From Isoetes taiwanensis (Eukaryota > Streptophyta > Lycopodiopsida > Isoetales > Isoetaceae): a stretch of 64,000 nt of DNA. Location: contig JAJEKV010000058.1 of assembly GCA_021234155.1 (NCBI GenBank), positions 8,308,992 through 8,372,991 of the forward strand, in the 5' to 3' direction. Position numbers and translations under genes: made by a program. The notes under the pieces were generated by a model. It had not been told where the DNA came from and ran no database searches. It saw nothing but the letters and a program-made list of their open reading frames with translations. Position 1 is the stretch's first letter; every line of letters starts with the position of its first letter. Positions 46,980 to 58,979 of the stretch are shown here, one piece after another.

Positions 46980-48311
46980 AACACCTCTTCATAGTGAGGG
47001 AGATTAGGGTCCCTCATCGGGTCCTCTTCCGCAAAGGCCATCCACGTCGGGCGGTTATCATGTGGCCCTGATCAGCAAGAGCATTCCTTTCTTCACATCT
47101 TGGTAGGGGTCGAATATTTCAGCGGGGTTCTTGGGTTTACAGAGAAAGGCCCGACATAATGAGATGCACCAATGTGTTCATCCACCAATAAGTTGTCGGG
47201 TTCTTCTAATGCGGTTTGTCGTCTTTGGGCGAGAAATCTGAATGACAGTTCTTCTACGGGCTGAACGTCCCCAAGCACTCGCAACAAGGTGGACCAAGTA
47301 GTCAATAACTTCATTCATATATGTGTTAGACCATGAGTTATCGCCGGCTCTAGAAATAGCTGCCCAGTGCATCATGTACTTGGCAATTGAAGCTCTCAAG
47401 GCACCTATATCCGTCAAGCTTCGATATGGTACGCACGACCTTAGGTGACCCTCTAGGAATCATAGGTAAGCCTTGGGCATCCTCCTTCCACATTTTAATT
47501 CCCTTTTCGGGTAGCCACTCCCTATGCCCACGGCCTCATCTTGTAGAACATTAGTGGCCATCCATCATTCATGCAGAACTTGAAGAGTAGAGGTTCCAAA
47601 TGACCACATAAACGGTCCTTCTTATCAGGGATAAAACCTTTCACGAATTCTTTCCAGTTGGGAACCTCAGACACAAGGTAGGGCGTAGGAGACTTTGAAC
47701 TACACTGCCTGAAGAGTTGCATAAGCTCCGGAATAGTCAATGCATCTGATCTTCTCAATAGAGTAGAGTAGTTTCCAAAGAGGGCATCTATGTCATCGTG
47801 GGTGTGTCCAACCATCATGAATCCCAGTTGCACCTGATCGAAGACACCTAACCAGACCAAGTATGACAAGTAAGAGAAAAGATACCTGTTCTTGTTTTGT
47901 CCTGAGCAATTGTCTAGCTGCAAGTAAAGCCTCCTAGGCAACTTCTTCGGTATCAGAGGGCCCTTGATAGGAGGCATAAAATCATTTCTAGTGCCATTCA
48001 CCATTTTTGTCCTAAGGGCTTCCGTGTTCATGATTGCTCCACCCCAGCAGCTTCCTTGATGATCTGTATTTCTCAAATGACCCCAGTTGTCCTCAGATTG
48101 ATTCTCTAGTGTTTTCAAGGTATGATTTAAAGATCCCACATGAAAATTCGAATCATCTGGCCAGAGGTCCAGCGAGAAGTGGCCCAAAGCACCTACACCA
48201 TGCCCATGCATGAGAGCACCAGTAAGACTCACCTTCAACCGTTCACCCCTCCATACAGATTTTGCTAGCTTCTCCAGACGAGGAACCATCGTCTTATTCT
48301 GATCCATCTTA
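46980..48311 (-). pseudogene. Transposase-like (DUF7869-like) gene, C-terminal part
   Basis: The open frame 48307-47522 (261 codons) carries YLQLDNCSGQNKNRYLFSYL, then LGFMMVGHTHDDIDALFGNY and STLLRR. The LDNC.GQNKN and GHTHDDID motifs are typical of the family annotated as DUF7869, thought to be RNase H-like and transposase-derived. Beyond the stop the homology continues with REWLPEKGIKMW and IPRGSP, then in other frames (47417-47178, 47314-47093) with NPRTPLKYSTPTKM, so the end is frameshifted. The first codons (GAT AAG ATG GAT) meet the Helitron junction at 48311/48312. The N-terminal part lies at 51513-51910, with the Helitron between. Confidence 0.75.
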
Positions 48312-51300
48312 TCCTATATTATAATGTTATAGGGTGTTGCATCAAGCCCTAGATCCAACGGCCCCAATTTAATTGATGTAATTGAACGATGGGGATTAAC
48401 TAAAAAGGACAACAATTTTTATTACTCTATCGAGCCTACTCAGCTGCTGCTTATGGCTATGGGGGCGTAACACCCAGTGATTGGTATCTTCTGTCGGGCT
48501 TCTAGCAACGAGTTCTGACACTCGGCTATGGCTATGGCTATGGCTATGTGCAACGAGCAGGGTTAGGGCTAGATAAAGCAAAAAGGGCAGCAGTTTTAGC
48601 GAGGTTTGAACCAGATGGGAAGCATTGCTTTGTTTGCTAAGGACTCACTGAGCTATTGTTTTACTGGCTACTACAGTTTTGTCAAGGAGAGCACAACTGG
48701 CCGAACCTACAGGTATCGTCTCCTACTATAACCTATAGCTGGTTACTCCATTGCATGAGCTCATTGCTTCCTAAGTTTCCCGAACCATTAATAATCCTAC
48801 ATGGGAGGCGGTGTCTTGGTTTTTGTCCTCTGTAATTCTTGGCAAAGACATCTTGGATCTGCCGAAACCGCATTCAGTCTCGAAGCTAAGGTAAAATCTA
48901 TTCAAAAGCGGTCCTTTTCGCGCGACTTGGCCAACTCGGGATATTTTAGGCGTTTCTAGCCCGCTATCTAGGTGAGACCGTTTTGCGAGTCACAATATCA
49001 TTTGGAGTGCTTTCCATGTAATCAAGAGCTAATGATGGCGGAAAGAATTCTTGGTAACACAGAGGTAACAAAAGAGATATGGCAGCGATATTACGCTGGG
49101 TAGTTTTGATCCCTTAAGAGCATCCATTGCTTTTGAGGTGCGGGACTTCGGCTTCTTGGCATAGAAGCCTCTTTGCACAAAAAAAATTCCTCTGAGCATG
49201 TTTCTATTCGGGGATTTGTTGCATGTTCTTTTCGCGGCGTAATGATGAATAAAAGCCATTGGCTTTGAAAGCATGAGCTCTGAATGTTTCTACCGCATCG
49301 ACAAAAACAAGAACCTCGGCAAGAATGCATATCGTAGACTAAGAATTCTCTTACCCCTTTTTTTTTATTACGTCTCGGCTACTTCCATGGCATAAATGTT
49401 GCTACCGTTATTCACTTTCTTCATAATACCGTTATCTTGCAGACATTCTTGGTTTCTCACTCTTGGGTTTTTTACCGATTGATTATGTAGACTACACGGT
49501 TGTGCAACTAAGGAAATTGTGGCGATAAATGGCAAATTTCGGGTCAACAATTTGTCTTAGAAAAGGAGACAATGTTATCATACGTGACCAATTTGGTTCT
49601 GAGGCAACCTCACAAGCCCATTTCTTCTCGCCCGTCAAGAGGTTGGGAACAATGCGGATCGTAGACTAAGAATTCTCTGAGGCGGGATGAATGCCTTCTA
49701 AGTTTTCAAAGCGTGCCTTTACCACGATGTGCCATCATGGAACAAAGTATGATTCTTTGCATGTGCACAACAATTGGGTTATGAAGCTATTGCAGGCCAA
49801 TATATTATAGCCTTATTCTTTGCGGCAAAAGCTTTCTTTCAAGGTATGCTCGGATCCCCATTTACACATTCCTCTATCAAGTAGCTATTAGCGAGGCAAT
49901 GCCACAATGACAATTCTTTTGTATTTTCTACATCCAAGCGGTATAATTTTAACACATCTCTACAATAATTATCTTGGCGGATGTGTCTTTGTATCTCATG
50001 TGTGCAAGTTAGTAGGTTACGTTAAGCTGGCAACCATTTCTAGAATGTTCCTACTTTTCTGTTTCCACATTGTTTTGCGAGGTGCGGGAACTTTGAAAAT
50101 GCACTAAGTGATCCCGGTGAAAGCGGTTATTTAAAGAAAGCTGCCAACTAAACATAATACAATGGGAAACTATTTTCTTCTATAAAACACCGACTTGCAA
50201 TATCCATATTGTTGGAAGATAATATTTTGGTTGGGTCATTCGAGTGTCGGTTGGTGGCGGGCCAAATATTTCTTACAGTAAAGATGGAGGATCGACATCG
50301 AAGGTAATGTGTAGCTGCTCTTCTCATCAGCCTTTGGCACCCAATAGCGGTAGCAAAATCATAGATTTGTAGAATCTTATAATGCGATTTCGATGGTTAA
50401 ATTTATCCCATTTTTAATTATCTTTGTCTACAAGCTAAGGCTCTCTAATGCTTGAGCTTTAGCAATCATAACACCAAAACATACTTGGCGATAACATGAA
50501 TCCACCTCTACAACAACTTATGTATTAGAGGGCTTCTCATGTTGCAGTTATTGATATATTGTCCACGTTTGAGGGGCCAAGCTTTTGAAGAAGAGTGCAA
50601 ATGTATGCGATAATAATATAGCAACAATAGTGGCAACAATTGTACTTTGTTGTCTTGGGATGTCAAATTATGTAGTAAGAAATAGCCGACATTTGAAGAT
50701 CTTTGAAGAGCATAAATCGAGAGCATAGTCAATTTTCTTTTTAATAAATCCGAGGATTTCACATCCATGACCTTGGGCATTTCACAACCGACTATATTGA
50801 ATAAGAAAAAAACTTAGAAAGTGCAAATAAAGTCTGCTATAATAGTTTGACTTGAAGTTCAATTTGAAAAAGAAACTATTGTAGTCGGGCAAATTATTAA
50901 GGCAAATTATTATGTATACTGGGATACAAATTTGATAGGACATGGTCTCGGCTTCTAAACCTTTGTATATGCAATTTAGGTTGATTATTGAACATTTCAT
51001 TTATGCATCATGGTCCTGAGGAGCTCTCATAAAAATTCAAACTCGAGAACAAGAAACGTCATTTTTCCACTGCACCCCATTCTGCTGTAGCCTTATTCTT
51101 TGCAAGGAAGGCTAAAAACCCATTCTTCTTTTCTTCTATCATGTGCAATCTAAGAAGGAAAAGTAGTTTTGATGATGGGATAAACATTAGCAAGGGAATG
51201 TTAAGCCATTGGTTTGCAAATATATATTTTAAAAGATTACATTTGAGGTCATGTACCACTATTGATCAAAATTATAACAACTAACTGCGAAGGCTTCAAA

Positions 51301-51512
51301 CAAAGAAAGAAAGAAAACGTAAACACATTACGACTCCAAGAAATTGGGTTCCATTTGTGAAGTAAGAATTCATTGCAAAGTATAATACTATAATTTGTGA
51401 AGTATGAATTCATGCCCGAGTATAATTTTATACTCTCCTATGTCATTTACAGGTTCCCAACCTATGCCCAGAGTTCCACCCTATGCCCAGCAACGCTGGG
51501 CACCGTTACTAG
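48312..51512 (+). mobile_element. Helitron, non-autonomous, 3201 bp
   Basis: The 5' end is TCCTATATTATAATG, the TC start with TATATTA typical of plant Helitrons. The 3' end is CTAG at 51509-51512. It is preceded by a perfect 7-bp hairpin with a 3-base loop (GCCCAGC-AAC-GCTGGGC, 51485-51501) that ends 11 bases before the terminus. The host bases flanking it are A (48311) and T (51513), the expected A|T target with no duplication. Removing it joins the two halves of the transposase-like gene in frame (…TIIHD then KMDQ…). No Rep/helicase ORF is seen, so it depends on an autonomous partner. It includes a (GGCTAT)n tract near 48523-48548. Confidence 0.93.
51485..51512 (+). other. Helitron 3' terminal hairpin and CTAG end
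   Basis: A perfect GC-rich stem (7 bp, loop AAC) is followed by ACCGTTACTAG. This is the defining 3' signature that stops Helitron rolling-circle transfer. Confidence 0.93.
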
Positions 51513-51910
51513 TCATGTATAATGGTTAAGGCATTTTCAGGAGATCGATGAGACAAAGCTCTCCACGACCAGTAGAGACTCCTGCAGGAAAGTTGGGCTG
51601 TCATGTGAGATTTCCTTTCCACGGCGAGCTCTCTTCTTTCTCTCGGATCCCTAGTCTTGGCAAGTTTCTCCTTTATCACAATACAGGTATTACACTTAGA
51701 AAATGCTATCCTTTTGGCGATTGCTACCTCTGAGTGGTTCTCCTTCCATGTTGACAAGAAGGACGATTGAGAAACATGTTTTCCTGTCATCTCGTGGACG
51801 GTTATATCTACCTCTTGATGTATGTTCTTTTTAGTCAAGATGGAAGGTAATCTCTTCACATTTTCTCTAGTTCCCCCACTCGTAACCTTTGGCGGTGTGG
51901 CATAGTTTCA
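51513..51910 (-). pseudogene. Transposase-like (DUF7869-like) gene, N-terminal part
   Basis: The frame is open upstream of the GTG at 51859 and reads ATPPKVTSGGTRENVKRLPS, then HVSQSSFLSTWKENHSEVAI, FSKCNTCIVIKEKL and ERKSHMTAQ. The W...FP/V.I...FSKC..C and H...Q pattern precedes the catalytic region in DUF7869-type proteins. The coding sequence stops exactly at the Helitron end, where the Helitron CTAG supplies a TAG. Further N-terminal coding may lie in 51920-52930 on the same strand, in broken frames. Confidence 0.7.
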
Positions 51911-52930
51911 CATTTTCATCTATGTACATAGATAGCACACGACACCCCGGCGATTGTATGAGACCTTGGCTTCATGGACCGGAGTTTCCATGCTCCGCAA
52001 TCTGTGCCCTTCCATAAAAGCTTCCTCCATTTGTAAAATGTAGAAGCTGGGATACCAGTATGCACTATGCCATGCCTTCACCGCGAGACTTCCATGTTGT
52101 TCGGCAAGATTAGCTTTTTCACACATCCATTCTCACGAACAAAGATCTAGCATGTTGTATGCAAAAAGTAAATGCGTTGAGCTTTTCATGTTCAGTAGAA
52201 GGTCCTCATGGCGGATACCTCCTTAAGCGTGAAATTAGCACATCTCTTCAAGCGACACATCGAGGACTGAGGCGCAAGATAGCCGGTGTGGTTTTCCTTT
52301 CACCTTTTTTTTGGGGTCGGCGTCCTCTCGCCTTCTGTTCACCATGTGGTAATGTCTTTTTTTTTTGTTACTCCAGCCTCGGCCTGATGGCGTAAGCTTC
52401 CTTCTCAACCTCGGTCTCCTTCACGGCCGTAACTAGGCTAGAAACTGGAAATTGTCAGCGAGAACCAATGCTATTGGCCATCTCACCAAGTCATGCATCG
52501 TGGCATTTCGCGCAAGCCCGGACGTGAGCATAGAAATCTTCTCGGGCATTGGCAACAAATTCATAACAGAAACCCTATCCATGCTTCACCCAACTTCATG
52601 TCGATCACGGCATCGTTTGGATCTGCAAAGCGATGACACAGTAGCATAAGCGGTTTGCGGCACTTTCGTCGTGCGGTAACTCACATGTCTTTTCCACTAG
52701 TTTATCCCTGCAAATCCCCCGCAATTCAATTGGTTCATTGTTTCCTTCCACGGGAGTTTCTTGGAACTTGCCAATTTATCCGTTTGATCGACCGGTGGTG
52801 TGCTAACATCGGTCTTTGGAGTGATTTCATCATGAGCGTCGCTTTTGGACCAAAGAATGAAGCTACCAACGGCCTCCTCTAGGTGGTTCAATTCTACGGA
52901 AGCGGCGGTGGTATCGCCCATCAAAGACAA
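51911..52930 (-). pseudogene. Possible upstream part of the transposase-like gene, broken
   Basis: Minus-strand frames at 52697-52930 (starting MSLMGDTTAASVELNHLEEA) and 51920-52126 look protein-like and are collinear with the transposase-like gene. I cannot match them to a family. Several frame changes would be needed to link them. Confidence 0.3.
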
Positions 52931-53910
52931 CGACTAGAGAAACTACTATCAATTAAATGCAGCGCGGGGCGTTGTGGTGATTTTTGAAGTTATGCACTCG
53001 CCCTCGGCCACCTTCTTCCCCAACGGTAGAAAGGCGTAGAGCTTCCATCCTGAATAAAGTCAACACTGCTCGTCAACATCGCGATGGCGATGCGCTGGAC
53101 CTCATTAGAAGAAAAAATGCACAGTACTCAAAGACCCAAAGGGACGACATAATACCTCAGGAAGATCGCGAAGGCGATTCTCTTGAACACATGGGTATAA
53201 ATGACAGAAGCACAAGACAGCGGCGGTAGGGGAGATCGCGACGGCGATCCATCCGACCTCTATGGTGGACCTTCAATCCTTCAAATCTACCTAGAAACTT
53301 TGTCTAATCTAACTAACCATTTAAAAACCACCTATCCACTAGACTTACCTCGAAAAGATCGCAATCGCGATTAATTCGAAGTAATCTCGCGTCGCTATGT
53401 AACTGCTATGCTCCGGATGAACGCAATCGCGATTCTTTTATCGCGGAACATCCGAGCAAGTCGAGGCGAGCAAAAATAGATGCTTGAGTAAGTCGCCAAA
53501 TCAAATGTCTATGTGAATATTAATTGCAATTATTGTTATTTCCACAACGAAAATTGCTGTCGGTTAATTAAAATGGAGATCATAAATTGAATTGAGCAAT
53601 TTGGGAGCAAAACCATTAGCACTACCATTAGCGAGAACCATTATGTTACCGTGATATTCCCTCACTATCAATTAGTCAGAAATAAACAATTCAATTGGGC
53701 CTCGCTAACCAGATTATCTGAGATCCACGAGCGGCATATACCAAGAAAGAGATGGTGCATATGTTGTTATGGTTGTGAGGGCACTATTATAACCTATACA
53801 TAAACAACAAATCGAAAATCTCTCCTGAATTCGACAACTTCTAGCTGGATAGACAGTAAGGCATTAGGATTTTGTACCCCTGTAGCTTAGAGTAGGCGAG
53901 CGCCTTCAAG

Positions 53911-54048
53911 ATGAGCACTATAGCCCTGATGAGCAGATCGAGCGCCTCCAAAAACCCAACGGCGCCGGACGAGGAAGAACGGCGCCTTCGAACACCACCT
54001 TTCGATTACAAATGGAAATCCGCCCTCTTCATCGAGCGCGAAATTCAG
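53911..54048 (+). CDS. Candidate first exon of an unidentified gene
   Basis: An ATG at 53911 opens 46 codons: MSTIALMSRSSASKNPTAP, then DEEERRLRTPPFDYKWKSA and LFIEREIQ. It ends at a donor CAG then GTTTAAAA; the frame stops immediately inside the intron. Codon composition and the abrupt end at a donor favour a real exon. The next exon was not identified. The family is unknown. Confidence 0.4.
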
Positions 54049-54125
54049 GTTTAAAATTTGAAATCAGTTGTCTCTTTCAGGCCTTCAACCGCGCTCCAGA
54101 GGCGTCTTAATTATGGTTCCGTAGG

Positions 54126-54270
54126 GCCTTTATTACGTACACTTTTTGAATTTGGAGGTGCACTTTATTACGTACACTTTTTGAATTTGAATTTGTGTGT
54201 CCATTAATACGGGCGGCTGCATTAATAGTGGGTATTTATGAATGCCGGCCGTATTAATGGCTGCCATTTA
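54126..54270. repeat. Direct repeat and inverted repeat in a putative promoter
   Basis: The string ctttattacgtacacttttt plus gaatttg occurs twice (about 54126-54155 and 54163-54192). Just downstream, ATTAATACGG and its complement CCGTATTAAT form 10-bp inverted arms (about 54203 and 54247). This precedes a candidate 5' leader and ATG at 54472. Confidence 0.6.
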
Positions 54271-54471
54271 TGGCGTGTCAGGTCCCGCACGTGCCGGATT
54301 AAATTAATCCGGCTTCCCGAGGCCGACCAGTATTTATTCTCGCGATCCCTTGGACTTTCATTCCGCCGATTTCGCGGCGCCTTCAGCGATTCCAGCGCCT
54401 TCGCCTCCGCCGCGCCTTCCACCACGGTCGAAATCAACCCGGTTTTCGAAAGCTTCCCGCGCCGGCGATCC

Positions 54472-54499
54472 ATGGCACCAAAAGCCCACCTCAGAGAAG
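54472..54499 (+). CDS. Candidate short first exon of a second plus-strand gene
   Basis: A GC-rich leader leads to an ATG at 54472 with MAPKAHLRE, then a donor AAG then GTTAGT. The next good acceptor (cttcttacttgcag) ends at 54895. The exon is short and rests only on splice signals and position. Confidence 0.3.
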
Positions 54500-54895
54500 G
54501 TTAGTTCCAACCCCCTCAGCTCAAGAAGATCGCGGGCGCGATTTCTTTCGCTAGTGCATGTTCAATTAGACTCTTCACCTTTTCGTAATGTAGTCATTAG
54601 AAGGTGCGGAACTCAGCGGGGATCGCGGTCGCGATCTGCTTTCGATGTCGGACGGATCGCGTCGCGATCCTGCGATTGCTTTCGGTAGCGGCGGCGCGAT
54701 CGTGTTAGTGGTCACCAACATCGCGGTCGCGATCTTCTTGCGACTCACCACTGCTTGGCGGCTGCGATCTTACGAATCACTCATGAGGATCGCGGTCGCG
54801 ATAAATCTAAGCTCTCTTGAAGATCGCGATCGCGATCCTGGCGATGTTACGGAAGAACTTGTGCATTAGGGGAATCTTGACCCACTTCTTACTTG

Positions 54896-57800
54896 CAGCT
54901 ACGGATTTGTATGCGGCCCGGACGTTGAACCCAATAAGATCATCACACCTTCAAATGAAAGAAAGTGGTGTATAGAAATTGCGAGGCAATTCCACGCATG
55001 GCGACCCCGTAAAGACCTCTGCTTGTTCCTCGGAATTTGGCAAGAAAGCGATGACATACAGCGGTGGGAATTGCAATCGCTATGTGGGAAGGAACAAAAA
55101 CAATGTCCAAGGCGCTATTATATGCGGCGTAGAGGACACCACCAATTTGCGCGGTTCATTGAGTATGTCCTTAAATGGACAAACTATGATCCTCGCTCAT
55201 GGCGCTAGCAAATTAAACAAGCGAGCCCTTTGGAAAGAATGTTGGAGCCGGTCTTGCGAAAGGATATGGGCCGGATGCTGCTGATCCCTACGAATCTGTC
55301 TCATGCGGAATAAGACGCGAGGGATATATTGTGCGGCTTCGACATGCGAGAAAAGGTTTGCGGCGGATAAGAAACCACCTAGCATTGCCTTTGAAAGCTA
55401 AGCGAGATGAGAAGATGCCTTACGTAATGGACCACGAATTGGTTAAGGGCTCGGTGAAGAAAAACATGTGAAGCCCAGTATCTATAGCGAGAGGCCTCTT
55501 AGAAGACGAGCCCTCTCCGTTGAGCTGTTTCCACTACCCAACCATCTGCTTTGTTATAAATCCTGCTCAACCTCGGCTATTTGTGCTCCCCCCTTTGTCC
55601 CTAAAGATTCTACCATCCCAAAGTTGAGAATCAAACTTCGGCAAACTCAATACCGATGGCCTTGAGAACCTTCTTCTTCCAACACCCCCTTAGTCTCGGT
55701 CTTTGCATCGTCCAAGAGGCTAGCATTTTCCTATTGCTTCTGAGCGTCGGCGGACCTCAAATTCAATCAAGAAGAAGCGCCAAATTGGCGAGAACAAAGC
55801 GCACGAAGCTTGAACAATTCAAAGCGGTTCTACCCGCTTGGTGTGGCTGGTTTATGAAGGTTTCAATATTCGATTGCGAACCCAGCTCCTGCTAACCCTC
55901 GCGCATCGAATGCGTTCAAGCGACCACGTCGCGGACTCGTGAAGAGTTTCAAGGCGTATCCCTCACGGAGGTGCTCACACCGCCGATGTTGTCCCCGCCG
56001 ACCCCATTACCCGGTGATTGTTATTGTTCATGATTTACGGTTTGTGGTATCGACTTACAAGTGCACATTATTTCGGGGAAGAATATCACATGGAGTGCTG
56101 AGAGGATGACTTGAAGGGCAAGAAATTTTGGATAATATCTGGTAACCCACGGTATATGTGCAGACTCAAACTGCTATCTTTGTCTTGTTGGAGAAGCGAG
56201 GAGCGGCGGATGGAGTTTGCTAAAGCCTCTGTGAGGAGAAGAACAAAGTGCTTAGCGGAAACTTGTGAGATAGAGAATATATTGAGTTGAGCATTGATTG
56301 CAATGAAGTCATCGCTAACAACTTGTATATAGAGAGCCATTGTTAGAGAAGCTTCAGCAGACTCTGGCATCAACATAAAGCGTATGGTTGTCCTCCTCAA
56401 GGTCCCATTGATGCTTGCCACCACCTCGGCATGGAAGGTATTTTTATTATCTTTGCTCAAAGACATCAGCGACGCGATTTTTCCTAACCATTTGTTTTGT
56501 AGGACTTCCGAGATAGCTACCACAGCGTTAAAGGTGAAGGAGCTAAAGGGCGAAGCAATTTATTTTTATGGAGGGCGGGTTTTGAGAAAGTTAATGGAAG
56601 TGGCCAGCGGATGGGTCAACAAGAAGCTTTGTGATGAGCATGGAGATTTTCTGATAAGCCCTCGAAGGACTTCTTCAACAAAACTGGTTAAGATACCTTG
56701 AGGCATGTCTATCTGAGAGGCTTCTCGGCTACTCGATGAGATTTTGGAAGGAAAGACATACGTTAAGGTGCAAAGCCGGATATCATGGCGAGGTTTAATT
56801 GTCGGCGGCCAGCGCCATTGATATTAGAAGCCTCGACTTCATGCGGAAAGAGATTTTGTCATATGCTTCCCGCCTGCTTGAGGAAAGATTACACTTTTTG
56901 GGAGGAGTTGCTTTTCGACTTTCTGCTTTCCGCGGAGCAGCCCGGATTACGGATATATCGATTCGGATCTGAGTACGTGAAAGCCAATTACAATAAGGAA
57001 CATGTTGTGGGTAATTTGCCCGTTGCATTTCTAGAACCCATTAGATCGATTTTGAAACACGAAGAGGCTATCAAGATCAAGGAGAAGAAAAAAATGTTGT
57101 GCATCTTTGTAACAAAGGAAGGGATTCCCACCTCCACTCCGATTAATGCGAGAATGCTACTATGGTGTTCATAGACTTTAGAGGATTCTACGCATTATGG
57201 GCGTGCAAGAAATATATGGAACTCTTCACAAGAATATCGGCATGACAACTGCTAACATTTATCACCTTGTGATTACGATGCGGTCTGCGAATTTGCGGTT
57301 GCTTATGCGTAAAAAAGCAGATTCAAGGCGGGTCCCATATTTACGTAGGTACATATGACGAGCCGGGATGGGTGAACAAGAAAAGGGTGAAGGAATATCG
57401 ATATTACATCACCCATATGTGCATCAACGAAGCGACTCGGGGTGAGAGCGATTATCGGGGGCTGGAGCCGTTTGACCGCAGTGAGCAATGCACCCGAGAA
57501 GGCGCCCTTGCCACCAATGCATGTCGGTGGTGGCGAAGATCTTGATGAGAAAATGAAGAAGAAATGGCGGACATATTTCATGGATAAACCCGGTACACAA
57601 GTTTGTCGGAATGGAAGGTGACCACGTGATGAAGTGCCGGTTGAAGACATCATATGCCTACTACGGTTGACAAGCTTGTGCGAAGGATGGTTGTGTTCTT
57701 GATTTCTTCTCGGCGGTCTTTGCTTCTCGTGTCGCCTTCTGCTGCTTTGAGAAAGAAGAGTATTGCTTTTGAAAGCCGGGGTAAAAAGTGTGCCCGATTC

Positions 57801-58570
57801 GAGGGCTTTCTGGATAAGCTCGAAAAAAATGGTCGACGGTATTTGGGGGGGGGCGGATGGCGAGGATAAAGGCGAGCGAGAATGATCCTCATGCGATCAA
57901 TTTAAACATTACTCACGAACGGATATATCTAACATCGATTCAATCTTGGATCAAATGGATGAGAAAAGCTACGAGGAAAGAATACGAGGGAAGCGAAAAA
58001 GACTTACGGAGGCTCGAGAAAGGTATTTCTGCGCTAGAGCGTGTTTCAAAAATTGGGGGCTTTAAATGAAAAATTTGATGCCTACATGCCTTTCTTTGGT
58101 GGTGGTCGAGTTTCGAAATCGTAGGCATGGCCGTGGACCCTGCGGATTAAGAGGGTGAGCCATCGAGGGCACACAAGAGCATCGAGGTTCAGCAATGAAA
58201 AAACCAAACTCTTCCATGCACCGATATCGCGTCATGTCCCGGCGAGTGGCGTATGTCGAAGGACCCCCATGGATCACCCGACCTGAAGGACCAGATCCAC
58301 ATGTCCAACTCCTTGCGCGAGGCCATATGCGTAGAAATCCCGGATAAAAGCAGGCTACGAGATGGACACACAAGATCTTTTCAAAGGGGCGGGGAACATG
58401 TAGCTAGGATAATTTCTTGAGCTAGGTGTTGTACACGAGAAAGTATCGGAAACCCGGATGGACTAATTTCTGCCCATATGGCAAAGGAATGTACATTGAA
58501 ATGTTTGAGGAATACAATTTACAATGCTTTGAGTTTACTATTTCAGTTTTTGGTCTAAGCATTCCTTGAC
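54896..58570 (+). pseudogene. Degenerate gene-like region, unidentified
   Basis: After the acceptor at 54895 one frame runs YGFVCGPDVEPNKIITPSNE and then RKWCIEIARQFHAWRPRKD. Further protein-like stretches on the same strand, in changing frames, include GEAIYFYGGRVLRKLMEVAS with GWVNKKLCDEHGDFLI (about 56535-56670) and EYVKANYNKEHVVGNLPVAF (about 56968-57035). Others are HIYVGTYDEPGWVNKKRVKE (about 57335-57395) and DEKSYEERIRGKRKR near 57960. A run ending FEFTISVFGLSIP lies at about 58520-58570. I recognise no domain. Repeated frame changes mean either a decayed gene or transposon, or poor base accuracy. Confidence 0.35.
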
Positions 58571-58979
58571 CGCGACAACTCACAATGTTAAGCCACAGCG
58601 ATCCTCATTATCACTTTCAATTCTTTTTATCAGGTGTGTAGAGCTTAGCGGAATTGTAATATTACATCCATGGGCTGGCTAGGAAGCTTCAAATCTTCGC
58701 CCGTGGCGATCTGCTTTGAGTTTTTCACTCTTTCTTGTGGACCGCTCTTACTTGCGAAGGAGCTTGGGCTAGCCTTATACATGTCAAAGTCGGATGCATC
58801 GCTGGTTGTGCCCAAAAAGCATCGGAAAAAACGTCAACTTTTACTCCGCTGCAACCATTTGCGGTGTTTTATAGACACCCAAGAACCTATTTCATGCTTA
58901 ACGAGAATTCCGAAATTCTCTAATTAATTAAATCGTGCTTTAAGGAGGGATTAAACCCGTGATGCAGCACATCAGCAAG

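Larger units (their letters stand above)
53078..54837. repeat. Array of GATCGCG..CGCGATC near-palindromes
   Basis: At least ten sites share this 15-16 base form: 53078, 53164, 53234, 53357, 53421, 54528, 54621 (GATCGCGGTCGCGATC), 54655, 54720, 54788 and 54822 (GATCGCGATCGCGATC). The flanking sequence is not repeated, so only the motif recurs. It falls across candidate introns and exons. The alternative is that some sites are miscalled versions of another palindrome. Confidence 0.8.

Noticed and set aside
53078-54837. Cyanobacterial or bacterial contamination, suggested by GCGATCGC-like palindromes
   Set aside because: The surrounding sequence has plant-like splice signals and AT-rich flanks, and no bacterial genes or ribosome-binding sites are present.
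56086-56523. 145-codon minus-strand frame
   Set aside because: It overlaps the plus-strand coding-like fragments, shows no motif, and is probably their shadow; certainty is low because both strands look protein-like.
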